A stretch of 64,000 nt of DNA from GCA-002708315 sp963676635 (GTDB lineage: Bacteria > Bacteroidota > Bacteroidia > Bacteroidales > F082), in the NCBI GenBank assembly GCA_963676635.1, contig OY781105.1:2480001-2544000 (forward strand), written 5' to 3'. The stretch's first letter is position 1; each line of letters begins with the position of its first letter. A program made the position numbers and the translations under genes. Below, in pieces: positions 19,196 through 27,650 of the stretch. The notes under the pieces were generated by a model. It was not told the DNA's origin, ran no database searches, and saw only the letters and a list, made by a program, of their open reading frames with translations.

Positions 19196-19777
19196 ATGCA
19201 ACAACGATGTATTTGGCCCGGTAACAGAAAGCATGATATTAAATACCATGATGAAGAATGGGGTGTACCTGTTCATGACGACAGAAAATTGTTTGAATTT
19301 TTAGTTTTGGATGCTTTTCAGGCTGGATTAAGCTGGACAACAATCCTGAAAAAAAGAGAAAACTTCAGAGAGGCATTTGACAACTTCGATGCTCTTGTTA
19401 TTTCACAATACGATAATAGTAAAATAATTGAACTGCTGAATAATAAGGGTATAATAAGAAACAGACTTAAAATTGTGTCAACAATAACAAATGCACAAAA
19501 TTTTCTTAAAATTCAGAAAGAGTTTGGTACTTTTGATAAATATATATGGCAATTTACCGGGGGCAAAACAATAATAAACAACTGGAAAAATCATAATGAT
19601 ATTCCTGTTAGCACAACCGAATCGGATGCTATGAGTAAAGACCTTAAAAAAAGAGGCTTTAAGTTCACAGGAACTACCATATGCTATGCTTTTATGCAAG
19701 CCGCCGGAATGGTTAACGATCATACTTTAAATTGCTTCAGGCATAAAGAGTTGATAAATTATTCAGCACAATGTTAA
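19196..19777 (+). CDS. tag: DNA-3-methyladenine glycosylase I
   Basis: A 193-residue Tag protein that excises 3-methyladenine from alkylated DNA. The HhH-GPD-like fold and zinc snap are recognisable: C5, H18 (in YHDEEWG), H176 and C180 match the E. coli zinc ligands C4, H17, H175 and C179. The LKKRGFKFTGTTICYAFMQA stretch is highly conserved. The base-pocket acid E38 of E. coli aligns with D39 here (VLDAFQAGLSW), a conservative change. Its stop overlaps the possible start of the next membrane protein. Confidence 0.94.
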   Translation: MQQRCIWPGNRKHDIKYHDEEWGVPVHDDRKLFEFLVLDAFQAGLSWTTILKKRENFREAFDNFDALVISQYDNSKIIELLNNKGIIRNRLKIVSTITNAQNFLKIQKEFGTFDKYIWQFTGGKTIINNWKNHNDIPVSTTESDAMSKDLKKRGFKFTGTTICYAFMQAAGMVNDHTLNCFRHKELINYSAQC

Positions 19778-20607
19778 TCACGATGATTAAATCAAGAAAT
19801 CAATATTGGGGCATTATATGTGCAATATCACTTATTACCGCTTTCAGTGCTTATATATTTGTGTTCTTTATTTCTAATTATGCTTCTCTGTATTTTGCCT
19901 ATGACTTTGATATTCCTGCATTTTTTAGTCTTAAAGGCATCAATTTCTATGACCAGAATCCTTTATCCTGGTCTCGTGATGCGTTTATCACAATCTTTTT
20001 ATCAATTCCTCTTACGGGTCTAATTATTGGTATTCTTTCTTTACTACTTTTAATCATTAACATAAAAAAACCTATTGCTATAATATTGTTCCTTTTATGG
20101 ATTATTATTTTTGCCTTTACAAACTCTCTTGGCATTTTAATTAATGATGCGGTATGGCAAACAGGTACTTATGAAGTTGCCAGAATAATGAATATGAACA
20201 ATATCATAATCTTACTAATGGCGGTATTATATGCATTTGTGCTTTTTAAAATAGGCATAATGACTGGAAAAATTATAACTTTATCCTTCGAATATTTAAA
20301 CCTCAACCTATTAAAAAACAAGTTATTATTCTTGCTTTTAATACTTATTTTACCTTGGTTAATAACTGTATTTGCATCATGTATTTTAACACAACGTTCT
20401 TTTGCATGGTCTTTATTTTTTATAAATATCCCCGTATTACTACTTATAATACCTACAATGGCAGGAAAAAAACCATGGAATAAAGAAATAGGATATAAAC
20501 CACAATCAGGAATAATTTCTTTGGATATAATATTAACCATTTCTGTATTTACGTTGTCTGCTATATTTATAATGCTTATGCAGAATGGTATTTCTATAAC
20601 ACGATAA
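19771..20607 (+). CDS. hypothetical polytopic membrane protein
   Basis: A 278-residue protein with about seven hydrophobic helices (near residues 14-36, 70-96, 100-122, 138-158, 178-205, 210-228 and 245-272) and short hydrophilic loops. It overlaps the tag stop by 7 bp if the first ATG is used; an alternative ATG is at 19783. It ends 22 bp before the BNR propeller gene. No catalytic or transport motif is recognised. Confidence 0.6.
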   Translation: MLITMIKSRNQYWGIICAISLITAFSAYIFVFFISNYASLYFAYDFDIPAFFSLKGINFYDQNPLSWSRDAFITIFLSIPLTGLIIGILSLLLLIINIKKPIAIILFLLWIIIFAFTNSLGILINDAVWQTGTYEVARIMNMNNIIILLMAVLYAFVLFKIGIMTGKIITLSFEYLNLNLLKNKLLFLLLILILPWLITVFASCILTQRSFAWSLFFINIPVLLLIIPTMAGKKPWNKEIGYKPQSGIISLDIILTISVFTLSAIFIMLMQNGISITR

Positions 20608-20629
20608 TTATAATTTAAAAAATGGCAAT

Positions 20630-23600
20630 ATGAAAAAATTACTCTTGGTCCTGATAATCCTGGCAACAGGAATAACTGCTGGACATGCAAAAAAGAAGAA
20701 AGAAGAGGAGAAGAAGTCTCCCATCACTAATGAAACTTTTAATGCTTTCAAATGGAGAAGCATCGGCCCTGCTTTCACATCAGGGCGTATATCTGATTTT
20801 GCTGTCAATCCTGATGATTACAGTACATACTACGTGGCAGTAGCATCAGGTCATATCTGGAAAACAGAAAATAACGGAATCACTTTTGATCCTATTTTTG
20901 ACAACTATGGAGCATACTCAATGGGCTGTTTAGCCATGGATCCCAACAACAACAACGTTATATGGGCTGGCACAGGCGAAAACAACCACCAGCGTGCTTT
21001 GGGTTATGGTAATGGTATTTATCGTACTTGCGATGGAGGCAAATCATGGGAAAACATGGGATTGAAAGAATCGCGTCATATAGGTGAAATTATTATCGAC
21101 CCCCGTAACTCAGATATTGTTTATGCTGCTGCAGAAGGCTCAGCATGGGCACCAAATGATGAAAGGGGTGTATACAAGACTACCGACGGAGGTAAATCAT
21201 GGGAGAAGGTATTATTTATAAGTGAAAACACAGGCGTTGCCAATATTTGTTTCGAACCTGGCAATCCTGATGTTATATATGCTGGTGCTGAACAACGTCG
21301 TCGCCGGCAGTTTGGTAAAATTGGTGGTGGCCCTGAGTCGGCTTTCTATAAATCTACCGATGCGGGTAAAACATGGAACAAGCTTGAAAAAGGTATCCCT
21401 TCTGTTGACAAGGGAGGGATGGAGATTGTTGTATCGCCAGTAGATCCAAATATTGTCTATGCAATGTTTGAAGCTTCAGATGATGCCGGCGGCTTCTACC
21501 GCTCTACCGATCGCGGTGCATCTTTCACTAAACAAAACGGTTATAACAGCAGTGGGCAGTATTACAGTGAACTGGTATGCGATCCTGTCGATGCCAATAA
21601 AGTTTATTCACTGGATACGTATACAAAGGTTACTGTGGATGGTGGCAAAACATGGGATAATGTCGGACTTAGCAGACGCCATGTCGATGACCATGCATTA
21701 TGGATTGATCCACATAAAACTGATCATTTTATGATTGGCGGCGATGGCGGCATTTATGAAACATGGGATAATGGCAAAACATATATTCACAAAACTACTT
21801 TGCCGGTAACTCAATATTATCGTGTTTCTGTTGACAACACTAAACCATTTTACTGGGTTTATGGTGGCACACAGGATAATAATTCCATGGGCGGTCCTTC
21901 ACAAAATACAAAATCAGGTGGTGTAACAAGTGATGAGTGGGTTGTTACTCTTGGCGGTGATGGCTTCTGGCAGGCTATTGACCCTGTTAATCCTGATATT
22001 GTGTACTCAGCTTACCAATACGGAAATATCTATCGTTATGATAAAAAATCAGGGGAAAAGATTAAAGTAAAGCCTATTCCACGTAAGGATGAAGATACTT
22101 ATCGCTGGAACTGGGATACTCCTTTTATTATAAGCCCTCACTCCGGAACTACTTTATATATGGCTGCCAACAAAGTTTTCAAAAGTACCGACAGGGGGAA
22201 TACCTGGGATGTTATCAGTGAGGATATTACCCGTGATGAAGATCGTGATCAGTTTAAAATGATGGGGAAATACTGGCCGTCTGATGCTGTTGCTAAACAT
22301 GTGAGTACATCGCAATGGGGTACTGCTGTAGCTCTGGCTGAAAGCCCTTTAAAGGAAGGTCTTGTTTATGTTGGTACTGATGATGGTTTAATAGGCGTAA
22401 CTGACGACGGTGGACAAACATGGACTAAAACAACCATTTTCTCCGGTGTGCCTGAATATACTTATGTAAGTGATATATGTCCCTCACGTTTTGATGAGAA
22501 TGTTGTTTTTGCTTCATTCAACAATATTAAAAGCGATGATTTTAAACCATACCTGTTGAAAAGCACTGATAAGGGTAAAACATGGGTTTCCATTGCCAGT
22601 GACCTGCCCGATGACCAGGTGGTACACTCTATTATTCAGGATCCTGTTAAAAAAGACCTCTTATTTACAGGAACTGAATTCGGAATTTATACAAGCATTG
22701 ATGGTGGTAATCATTGGGTGAAGTTTGGATCAGGTCTACCCGATATTGCTGTTCGTGATATTGCAATACAAGAAAGGGAAAACGATCTTGTTGTTGCTAC
22801 ATTCGGAAGGGGTTTTTACATTGTTGATAATTATGCTCCGGTTCGTGAAGTTACAGCTAAAATGCTGGAAGACGACGAAGCTTTTATCTTTCCTGTTAAA
22901 GATGCTCTTATGTTTATCAAAGAAGGAAGCCGCTATGGTACAGGAGCTGCTTACTATCAGGCGCCAAATCCTGATTTTGGAGCTGTGTTTACATATTATT
23001 TAAAGGATGTTCCTGAATCTCTGGTATCAGAACGCAAAAAGAAGGAAAAAGAACTTTTCAAAAAAGGAGAACCAATTCCAACGCCATCTAAAGAAATTCT
23101 TGATAAAGAAAATCAGGAAACAGGACCTTATCTAATCTTTACTATAAAAGATGAGAGTGGAAATATTATAAGAGAGATAAACGAAAAAGCATCCACGGGT
23201 ATCCACAGAACAAATTGGAATTTGAGATATAACAGTATTCATCCTATTCGTCTTGACAATGATAAGTTTAATCCTATAAAAGAACAGGGTACTTCATTAC
23301 GAGCTCTTCCGGGTAAATATTCTCTGGAAATGTCTGTTTTTCATAATGATGAAATTCAACATCTGGCAGGCCCGGTCGATTTTAATACTGTTGTGCTTAA
23401 CAACTCTACGCTTCCTGCAAAGGATAAAATTGCCGCTCAAAATTTTTATAAAAAGGTAGGGGAGTTGTGGAGAGTTTTGTCTGGAACTGAAAGATACCTT
23501 GATGAGTTACAGACTAAAACAGCGTATATCCAACAGGCTCTTCAAACCGTTAATAATGCTCCTTCCGAATTGAAGAATCAAGCACAACAACTTGCAAATG

Positions 23601-23893
23601 AACTTAAAGATATTGAGTTTATTTTTGATGGCACCCCTGCTAAAGCAAGCTGGGAAGAAGTTCCTCCTGAAAAAATGCCATTAAGTGTGCGTATGGATGA
23701 AATTGCATGGGCTTCATGGTCGTCAACATCAGCACCAACATCAACTCAGATAACAAATTACGATGTTGTTAAGAATGAACTAAAGCCTGTGTTGGAAGAA
23801 CTAAAGACTATTGATAATAAGCTTGATGAGCTTGAAACCGCGCTTGATAAATTAAAAGCCCCATATACTCCTGGAAGAGTTCCGGGATTTTGA
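20630..23893 (+). CDS. exported VPS10/sortilin-like BNR-propeller protein
   Basis: A 1087-residue protein with a signal peptide (1-20). A lysine/glutamate-rich stretch follows, then a large ten-blade type propeller marked by many Asp-box motifs (CDGGKSW, TTDGGKSW, STDAGKTW, STDRGASF, TVDGGKTW, STDRGNTW, DDGGQTW, STDKGKTW, SIDGGNHW). The fold resembles sortilin/VPS10 and xyloglucanase propellers. Bacteroidota databases often name such proteins glycosyl hydrolase, but I see no clear catalytic pair. The C-terminal 350 residues include a charged helical or coiled-coil section and end GRVPGF. No T9SS tail is present. Confidence 0.8.
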   Translation: MKKLLLVLIILATGITAGHAKKKKEEEKKSPITNETFNAFKWRSIGPAFTSGRISDFAVNPDDYSTYYVAVASGHIWKTENNGITFDPIFDNYGAYSMGCLAMDPNNNNVIWAGTGENNHQRALGYGNGIYRTCDGGKSWENMGLKESRHIGEIIIDPRNSDIVYAAAEGSAWAPNDERGVYKTTDGGKSWEKVLFISENTGVANICFEPGNPDVIYAGAEQRRRRQFGKIGGGPESAFYKSTDAGKTWNKLEKGIPSVDKGGMEIVVSPVDPNIVYAMFEASDDAGGFYRSTDRGASFTKQNGYNSSGQYYSELVCDPVDANKVYSLDTYTKVTVDGGKTWDNVGLSRRHVDDHALWIDPHKTDHFMIGGDGGIYETWDNGKTYIHKTTLPVTQYYRVSVDNTKPFYWVYGGTQDNNSMGGPSQNTKSGGVTSDEWVVTLGGDGFWQAIDPVNPDIVYSAYQYGNIYRYDKKSGEKIKVKPIPRKDEDTYRWNWDTPFIISPHSGTTLYMAANKVFKSTDRGNTWDVISEDITRDEDRDQFKMMGKYWPSDAVAKHVSTSQWGTAVALAESPLKEGLVYVGTDDGLIGVTDDGGQTWTKTTIFSGVPEYTYVSDICPSRFDENVVFASFNNIKSDDFKPYLLKSTDKGKTWVSIASDLPDDQVVHSIIQDPVKKDLLFTGTEFGIYTSIDGGNHWVKFGSGLPDIAVRDIAIQERENDLVVATFGRGFYIVDNYAPVREVTAKMLEDDEAFIFPVKDALMFIKEGSRYGTGAAYYQAPNPDFGAVFTYYLKDVPESLVSERKKKEKELFKKGEPIPTPSKEILDKENQETGPYLIFTIKDESGNIIREINEKASTGIHRTNWNLRYNSIHPIRLDNDKFNPIKEQGTSLRALPGKYSLEMSVFHNDEIQHLAGPVDFNTVVLNNSTLPAKDKIAAQNFYKKVGELWRVLSGTERYLDELQTKTAYIQQALQTVNNAPSELKNQAQQLANELKDIEFIFDGTPAKASWEEVPPEKMPLSVRMDEIAWASWSSTSAPTSTQITNYDVVKNELKPVLEELKTIDNKLDELETALDKLKAPYTPGRVPGF

Positions 23894-23904
23894 TATTCAT
23901 AAAA

Positions 23905-23940
23905 AACTGGTTGCTTGTTAAAATAAGCAACCAGTTTTTT
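23905..23940 (+). terminator. rho-independent terminator
   Basis: A perfect 12-bp stem (AACTGGTTGCTT with AAGCAACCAGTT) around an 8-base loop is followed by TTTTTT, 12 bp after the stop of the propeller gene. Confidence 0.93.
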
Positions 23941-23976
23941 ATTCTTGTTAATATATATAATAAGGTATTCAACCCC

Positions 23977-24081
23977 TTATTTCTTAATCCATACTCCTTT
24001 CTCGTTTAACCCGTTATTATTTGTAATGGTGTATACATATGAACCGGGGTTTAAGCTGTTGGTGTTTATTGTGTAGTTATT
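23977..24081 (-). pseudogene. remnant of a T9SS cargo gene (sorting-domain tail)
   Basis: On the minus strand this 34-codon stretch reads as the typical end of a T9SS sorting domain, including SLNPGSYVYTI and the terminal EKGVWIKK followed by TAA. An in-frame TAA sits directly upstream (24082-24084), beyond which the same frame continues with weaker similarity (NFGLSLNVINIY). There is no start codon or body. The rest of this 393-bp gap (23894-24286) holds the terminator before it and otherwise no recognisable gene. Confidence 0.65.
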
Positions 24082-24286
24082 TTAATAGATATTTATTACG
24101 TTCAATGATAGTCCAAAATTATCTGGAGACTTTCCAGACAAGCACTAATTTAAAAATGTGGAGTTTTTATTCAGAATGTTTCCTAACAAAGCTTATATAG
24201 CCTGAAAAATATGAGTCCATCTCAGGCTAATAACCATTTTGAAAGAAAGTATAACTATGTTAGCGGACTTTCTATACATCCTCTAA

Positions 24287-27196
24287 TTAAAATTTAAAAA
24301 TCTTTTTACTGATATTCATATTAACTGTGCTAATATTAAGAATATATATTCCTTTTGGAACAATCTTTCCATTATAATTAGTTCCATTCCAAACACAGGT
24401 ATTATTTCCCGAAATACATTTCTCTCTTAGTACAACAGCAATTTTTTTACCATTTATATCAGAAACAGTAATGTCAACAACAGTTTCATTATTCAGGAAG
24501 AAATCAATAACTATTTCATTACTAAATGGGTTAGGATAAGTTTGAACTATATTATTTGTTAATTCATTTGCAATTAACTCATCAGAAGATGTAATCAAAC
24601 CACGTCCACCAGAGAAACAACTTACCAATCCTTCTCTTCCGCCAACAACCATCTCCATAGAGAGATCACCAACGATATCAGGAATAGAACTTATTGCATC
24701 AACAGGAGCTCCGTATGGTATGGTTTCAAGAATATCACCATTTGAGCCATCAATAAAATAAGCATTATTATCTGTATAAAGAGTTCCGATAAGAGCGTCG
24801 TTTATCCCATCATCATTTATATCATCAATAACTGATACACTAAATGATTTATCAGCAAGTGGTGTAAGCCATACTGTGGAAGCGTCCTCACCATTGAGAA
24901 CAATTCCGTTAGTTTTACTGTGCTCAACCAATATATCGCTGAAGCCATCATTATTAACATCGCCCATATTTTCAAATCTTAATAATAAAGCACCATAAAC
25001 AGAACCTTGCTCAATAACACTGTTTGTAACAGGATCAATATAATAAAAATTACCCGAAAAGTCGCCAGCGGCAATATCTTTAACACCATCATTATTTATA
25101 TCCTCCAGTTGCAATAATGCCCACACGGAGGAACCTGTTACTGTTCTTATCCATTCAATGGAACCATCGGTGCCATCAATTCCAAATATTTTTCCTTCTA
25201 ATTCATCAGCACTGGTAGCTCCTGCTATTACATCCGGCTTTTTATCTCCGGTAAAATCTTCCACTCCTATTACAGAAAAACCTGCACCGCCAAGGGGTGT
25301 ATTCCATAATGAAATACCATCATATGAATTTATACAAAATACCCTTTTCGGACCCAGGTCTTCGCTGTCATCGCCTGCAACGGCAAGTACATCATTAATT
25401 CCATCATTATTAAAATCATGAGAAACATCAACATCATAAACCCAGCCTCCCTGTCCGTATAATCCACTCTGGCTGGTTCTGAATTTCCATATCTGATTTC
25501 CTGTTTTACCTGATAATACAATTACAGACCTGTCGCCTCCGGCAGTACCAATAACTACATCATCGTACGTATCTCCATCAATATCATTCATTGTTGTAAG
25601 CCCTGCCTGATCATAAACATTACCACTGTATATTTCTTTGTACCACATAAGATCAGCAGTACCTGATGAATTACCATTTAAGCACCTTACTCTGTTATCT
25701 TCCGAACATACTATAACATCACTTACACCATCACCAGTAATATCGAAGATAGGTGTAATAGCTTTCGGACTTGGATCATAACCGGTTGTAATATCATAAG
25801 TCCACAGTGCATCGCCTATGGGGTATTCTATATCAAGACCATAACCCTGAAGACTCACAGAATATGGGTTTTGTGTTGGATCGTTATTCTCAATAGACAA
25901 TTTTCCATAATATGTCACATCCTCAGAGGGATTAAACCACACTCCCACATAAACAGTATCAAGCGGAGAAAGAGATAGTGGGTATTCAACTGATTCATCA
26001 ATGATAAAAGCTTCGTTTTCCGATGCAATATTTGATACTAGAAGATCGGCATCCCCAATATTTACTATGGTCATAAACCATCTTGTAAAAGCATGTACTC
26101 TTACATCAGAATAATCATACATATCTTCAGGCACAAAAATAGAAGGACCTGAATTAACACCATCACCTTCTACCTCTACTTCAACAACCGGATTAATCGG
26201 ATCTGAAGATTCAACAGAGATAACATCCTGAAAATGCCCGGTTGTTACAGGAGAGAAGTCAACAGGAATATCCAGTGATCCTCCTGGAATAATAGTCTGT
26301 GGCATGCTCATTGACGTACTAAAAGGAGATGAGGAAGAGAAGCCCAGATTAGTAATCTCTAAATTAGTATTTCCTGTATTCTGTACTTCCATCATCCAGG
26401 TTTCTGTTGTAGTGATGGTTACTGCCCCAAAATCGTGATATTCAACAGGGATAATTATCTCAGGAGTTCCTGAACCTGTAAGACTTACTTTATATAATTT
26501 ACTATTTGTTGATAACTGACCGTCAACATACCATAAATAGGTTCCATCATATACTATTCCTGAAGGTTTAATATTTTCAGAAGGATGACTTTCAATAACA
26601 TTCCCCGACTGATCTGTTTTGTATATCATGTTTGCATCATAGTCGCACATCCATAGATAGCTGCCGTCTTTACAAATATCCCAAATTTGATCGGCCGGCG
26701 GAGTAAATTGCGTTTGAATACTGCCAACATTATCTACCTGATAAACTGTACCGGGATCAGGATAGTATGTTCCTACCCAGAAATCACCATTATCAAATGC
26801 AATGCCACTCATATAATGATCCGGCAGATTAAATGTTGAAAGAACTGTTCCCGACATATTTACTTCTGTAGCCTGTGCCGACGAGGAAGATGGTGAAACC
26901 TGATTAACAAGCCATAAATTATTACCATCGTAAGTCATGCCAAAACAATCTCCAACAGAGGGAACAGTGAATGCTAACTGAATACCTCCTGTTGAAGGAT
27001 CAAACTGGTAGAAATGATCTCCATCAGATCCGTAAATGCCGAAATAGAAATATGTTCCGTCCCAGGCAAGTCCTGATGCCTTGCCGGGTATGTCCCATGA
27101 TTGAAGTATCGACCAGCTTCGATTACCTCCTGGTTGTGCTTGTAGTAATAAGGTAAATGAGGTTAATAAAATAAGCAGAATAGTAAATTTTTTCAT
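24287..27196 (-). CDS. large T9SS-exported propeller protein (choice-of-anchor D, FG-GAP)
   Basis: A 969-residue protein. Start MKKFTILLILLTSF is chosen because it begins the signal peptide (cleavage after LLLQA). Residues about 25-245 form a propeller of repeated GLAWDGTYF/GIVYDGTYLWY units. Two Ig-like anchor (choice-of-anchor D, ASPM-SPD-2-Hydin-like) domains follow (about 245-460). Residues 470-860 hold FG-GAP/VCBS repeats with calcium loops (DINNDGVKDIAAGD, DVNNDGFSDILVEH, DINDDGINDALIGT). A T9SS sorting domain ends the protein (TYPNPFSNEIVIDF to KKIFKF). It is probably a surface adhesin or scaffold. Its upstream region contains the first 22-bp repeat array. Confidence 0.85.
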   Translation of the reverse strand: MKKFTILLILLTSFTLLLQAQPGGNRSWSILQSWDIPGKASGLAWDGTYFYFGIYGSDGDHFYQFDPSTGGIQLAFTVPSVGDCFGMTYDGNNLWLVNQVSPSSSSAQATEVNMSGTVLSTFNLPDHYMSGIAFDNGDFWVGTYYPDPGTVYQVDNVGSIQTQFTPPADQIWDICKDGSYLWMCDYDANMIYKTDQSGNVIESHPSENIKPSGIVYDGTYLWYVDGQLSTNSKLYKVSLTGSGTPEIIIPVEYHDFGAVTITTTETWMMEVQNTGNTNLEITNLGFSSSSPFSTSMSMPQTIIPGGSLDIPVDFSPVTTGHFQDVISVESSDPINPVVEVEVEGDGVNSGPSIFVPEDMYDYSDVRVHAFTRWFMTIVNIGDADLLVSNIASENEAFIIDESVEYPLSLSPLDTVYVGVWFNPSEDVTYYGKLSIENNDPTQNPYSVSLQGYGLDIEYPIGDALWTYDITTGYDPSPKAITPIFDITGDGVSDVIVCSEDNRVRCLNGNSSGTADLMWYKEIYSGNVYDQAGLTTMNDIDGDTYDDVVIGTAGGDRSVIVLSGKTGNQIWKFRTSQSGLYGQGGWVYDVDVSHDFNNDGINDVLAVAGDDSEDLGPKRVFCINSYDGISLWNTPLGGAGFSVIGVEDFTGDKKPDVIAGATSADELEGKIFGIDGTDGSIEWIRTVTGSSVWALLQLEDINNDGVKDIAAGDFSGNFYYIDPVTNSVIEQGSVYGALLLRFENMGDVNNDGFSDILVEHSKTNGIVLNGEDASTVWLTPLADKSFSVSVIDDINDDGINDALIGTLYTDNNAYFIDGSNGDILETIPYGAPVDAISSIPDIVGDLSMEMVVGGREGLVSCFSGGRGLITSSDELIANELTNNIVQTYPNPFSNEIVIDFFLNNETVVDITVSDINGKKIAVVLREKCISGNNTCVWNGTNYNGKIVPKGIYILNISTVNMNISKKIFKF

Positions 27197-27352
27197 TGGT
27201 GCACAATTAGTTATTAGTATGCTCAAATGTAAAAAATTTATTGAAATTAAGATATCTCTTCTTTATCTTTGATATTCATGTTTAATTTATGCTCTTTAAT
27301 AAAAAAATTACAACTCACATTTCATTATTCTCTTAAGCACAACTTCTTGCTT

Positions 27353-27552
27353 TTATAGCTATCAATTGCTTATTTAATACGTATTAGTTATGTAAATGAT
27401 AGCTATCAGTTGGACATTTAATAGCTATCAGTTGAACATTTAATAGCTATCAGTTGTGTATTAATACTTATACATTGAGTGTTTCATACGTATAATAATT
27501 ACTTTTCATACGTATGATAATCAGTTTTCATACGTATGAAAAATATAATTTG
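27353..27552 (+). repeat. 22-bp periodic array of palindromic cores (array 1, 9 units)
   Basis: Nine units are centred at 27358.5, 27380.5, 27402.5, 27424.5, 27446.5, 27467.5, 27489.5, 27511.5 and 27533.5: a 22-bp pitch with one 21-bp step. Cores are mostly palindromes and change in blocks: ATAGCTATCA (units 1, 3, 4, 5), TAATACGTATTA (2), a degenerate TAATACTTATAC (6), and TTCATACGTATGA-like (7-9). Spacers are about 10 bp and similar within a block (GTTGgACATT, GTTGaACATT). The array fills the middle of the 454-bp gene-free gap 27197-27650, about 160 bp upstream of the 969-residue T9SS gene. Nothing else is recognised in the gap. Confidence 0.85.
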
Positions 27553-27650
27553 TCAGCTATAATCACACAATTATTGAAGTGTTATCTGGTAATAAAAGCT
27601 GTTGGAATAGTCTCCAAAAAATGTAGATGTTTTTAAAAAGTCTGTCAGAA

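Noticed and set aside
20630..23893. Glycosyl hydrolase label for the BNR propeller protein
   Set aside because: No catalytic acid pair could be identified; the evidence supports only a sortilin-like propeller.
24082..24286. Possible insertion-sequence end or small gene between the T9SS remnant and the 969-residue gene
   Set aside because: No terminal inverted repeats, target duplication or transposase-like frame was found; the longest ATG frame there is about nine codons.
27353..27552. Array 1 as a CRISPR array
   Set aside because: Units are 22 bp in total with about 10-bp, similar spacers and changing cores; there is no constant repeat of 24-36 bp, no unique spacers and no cas genes.
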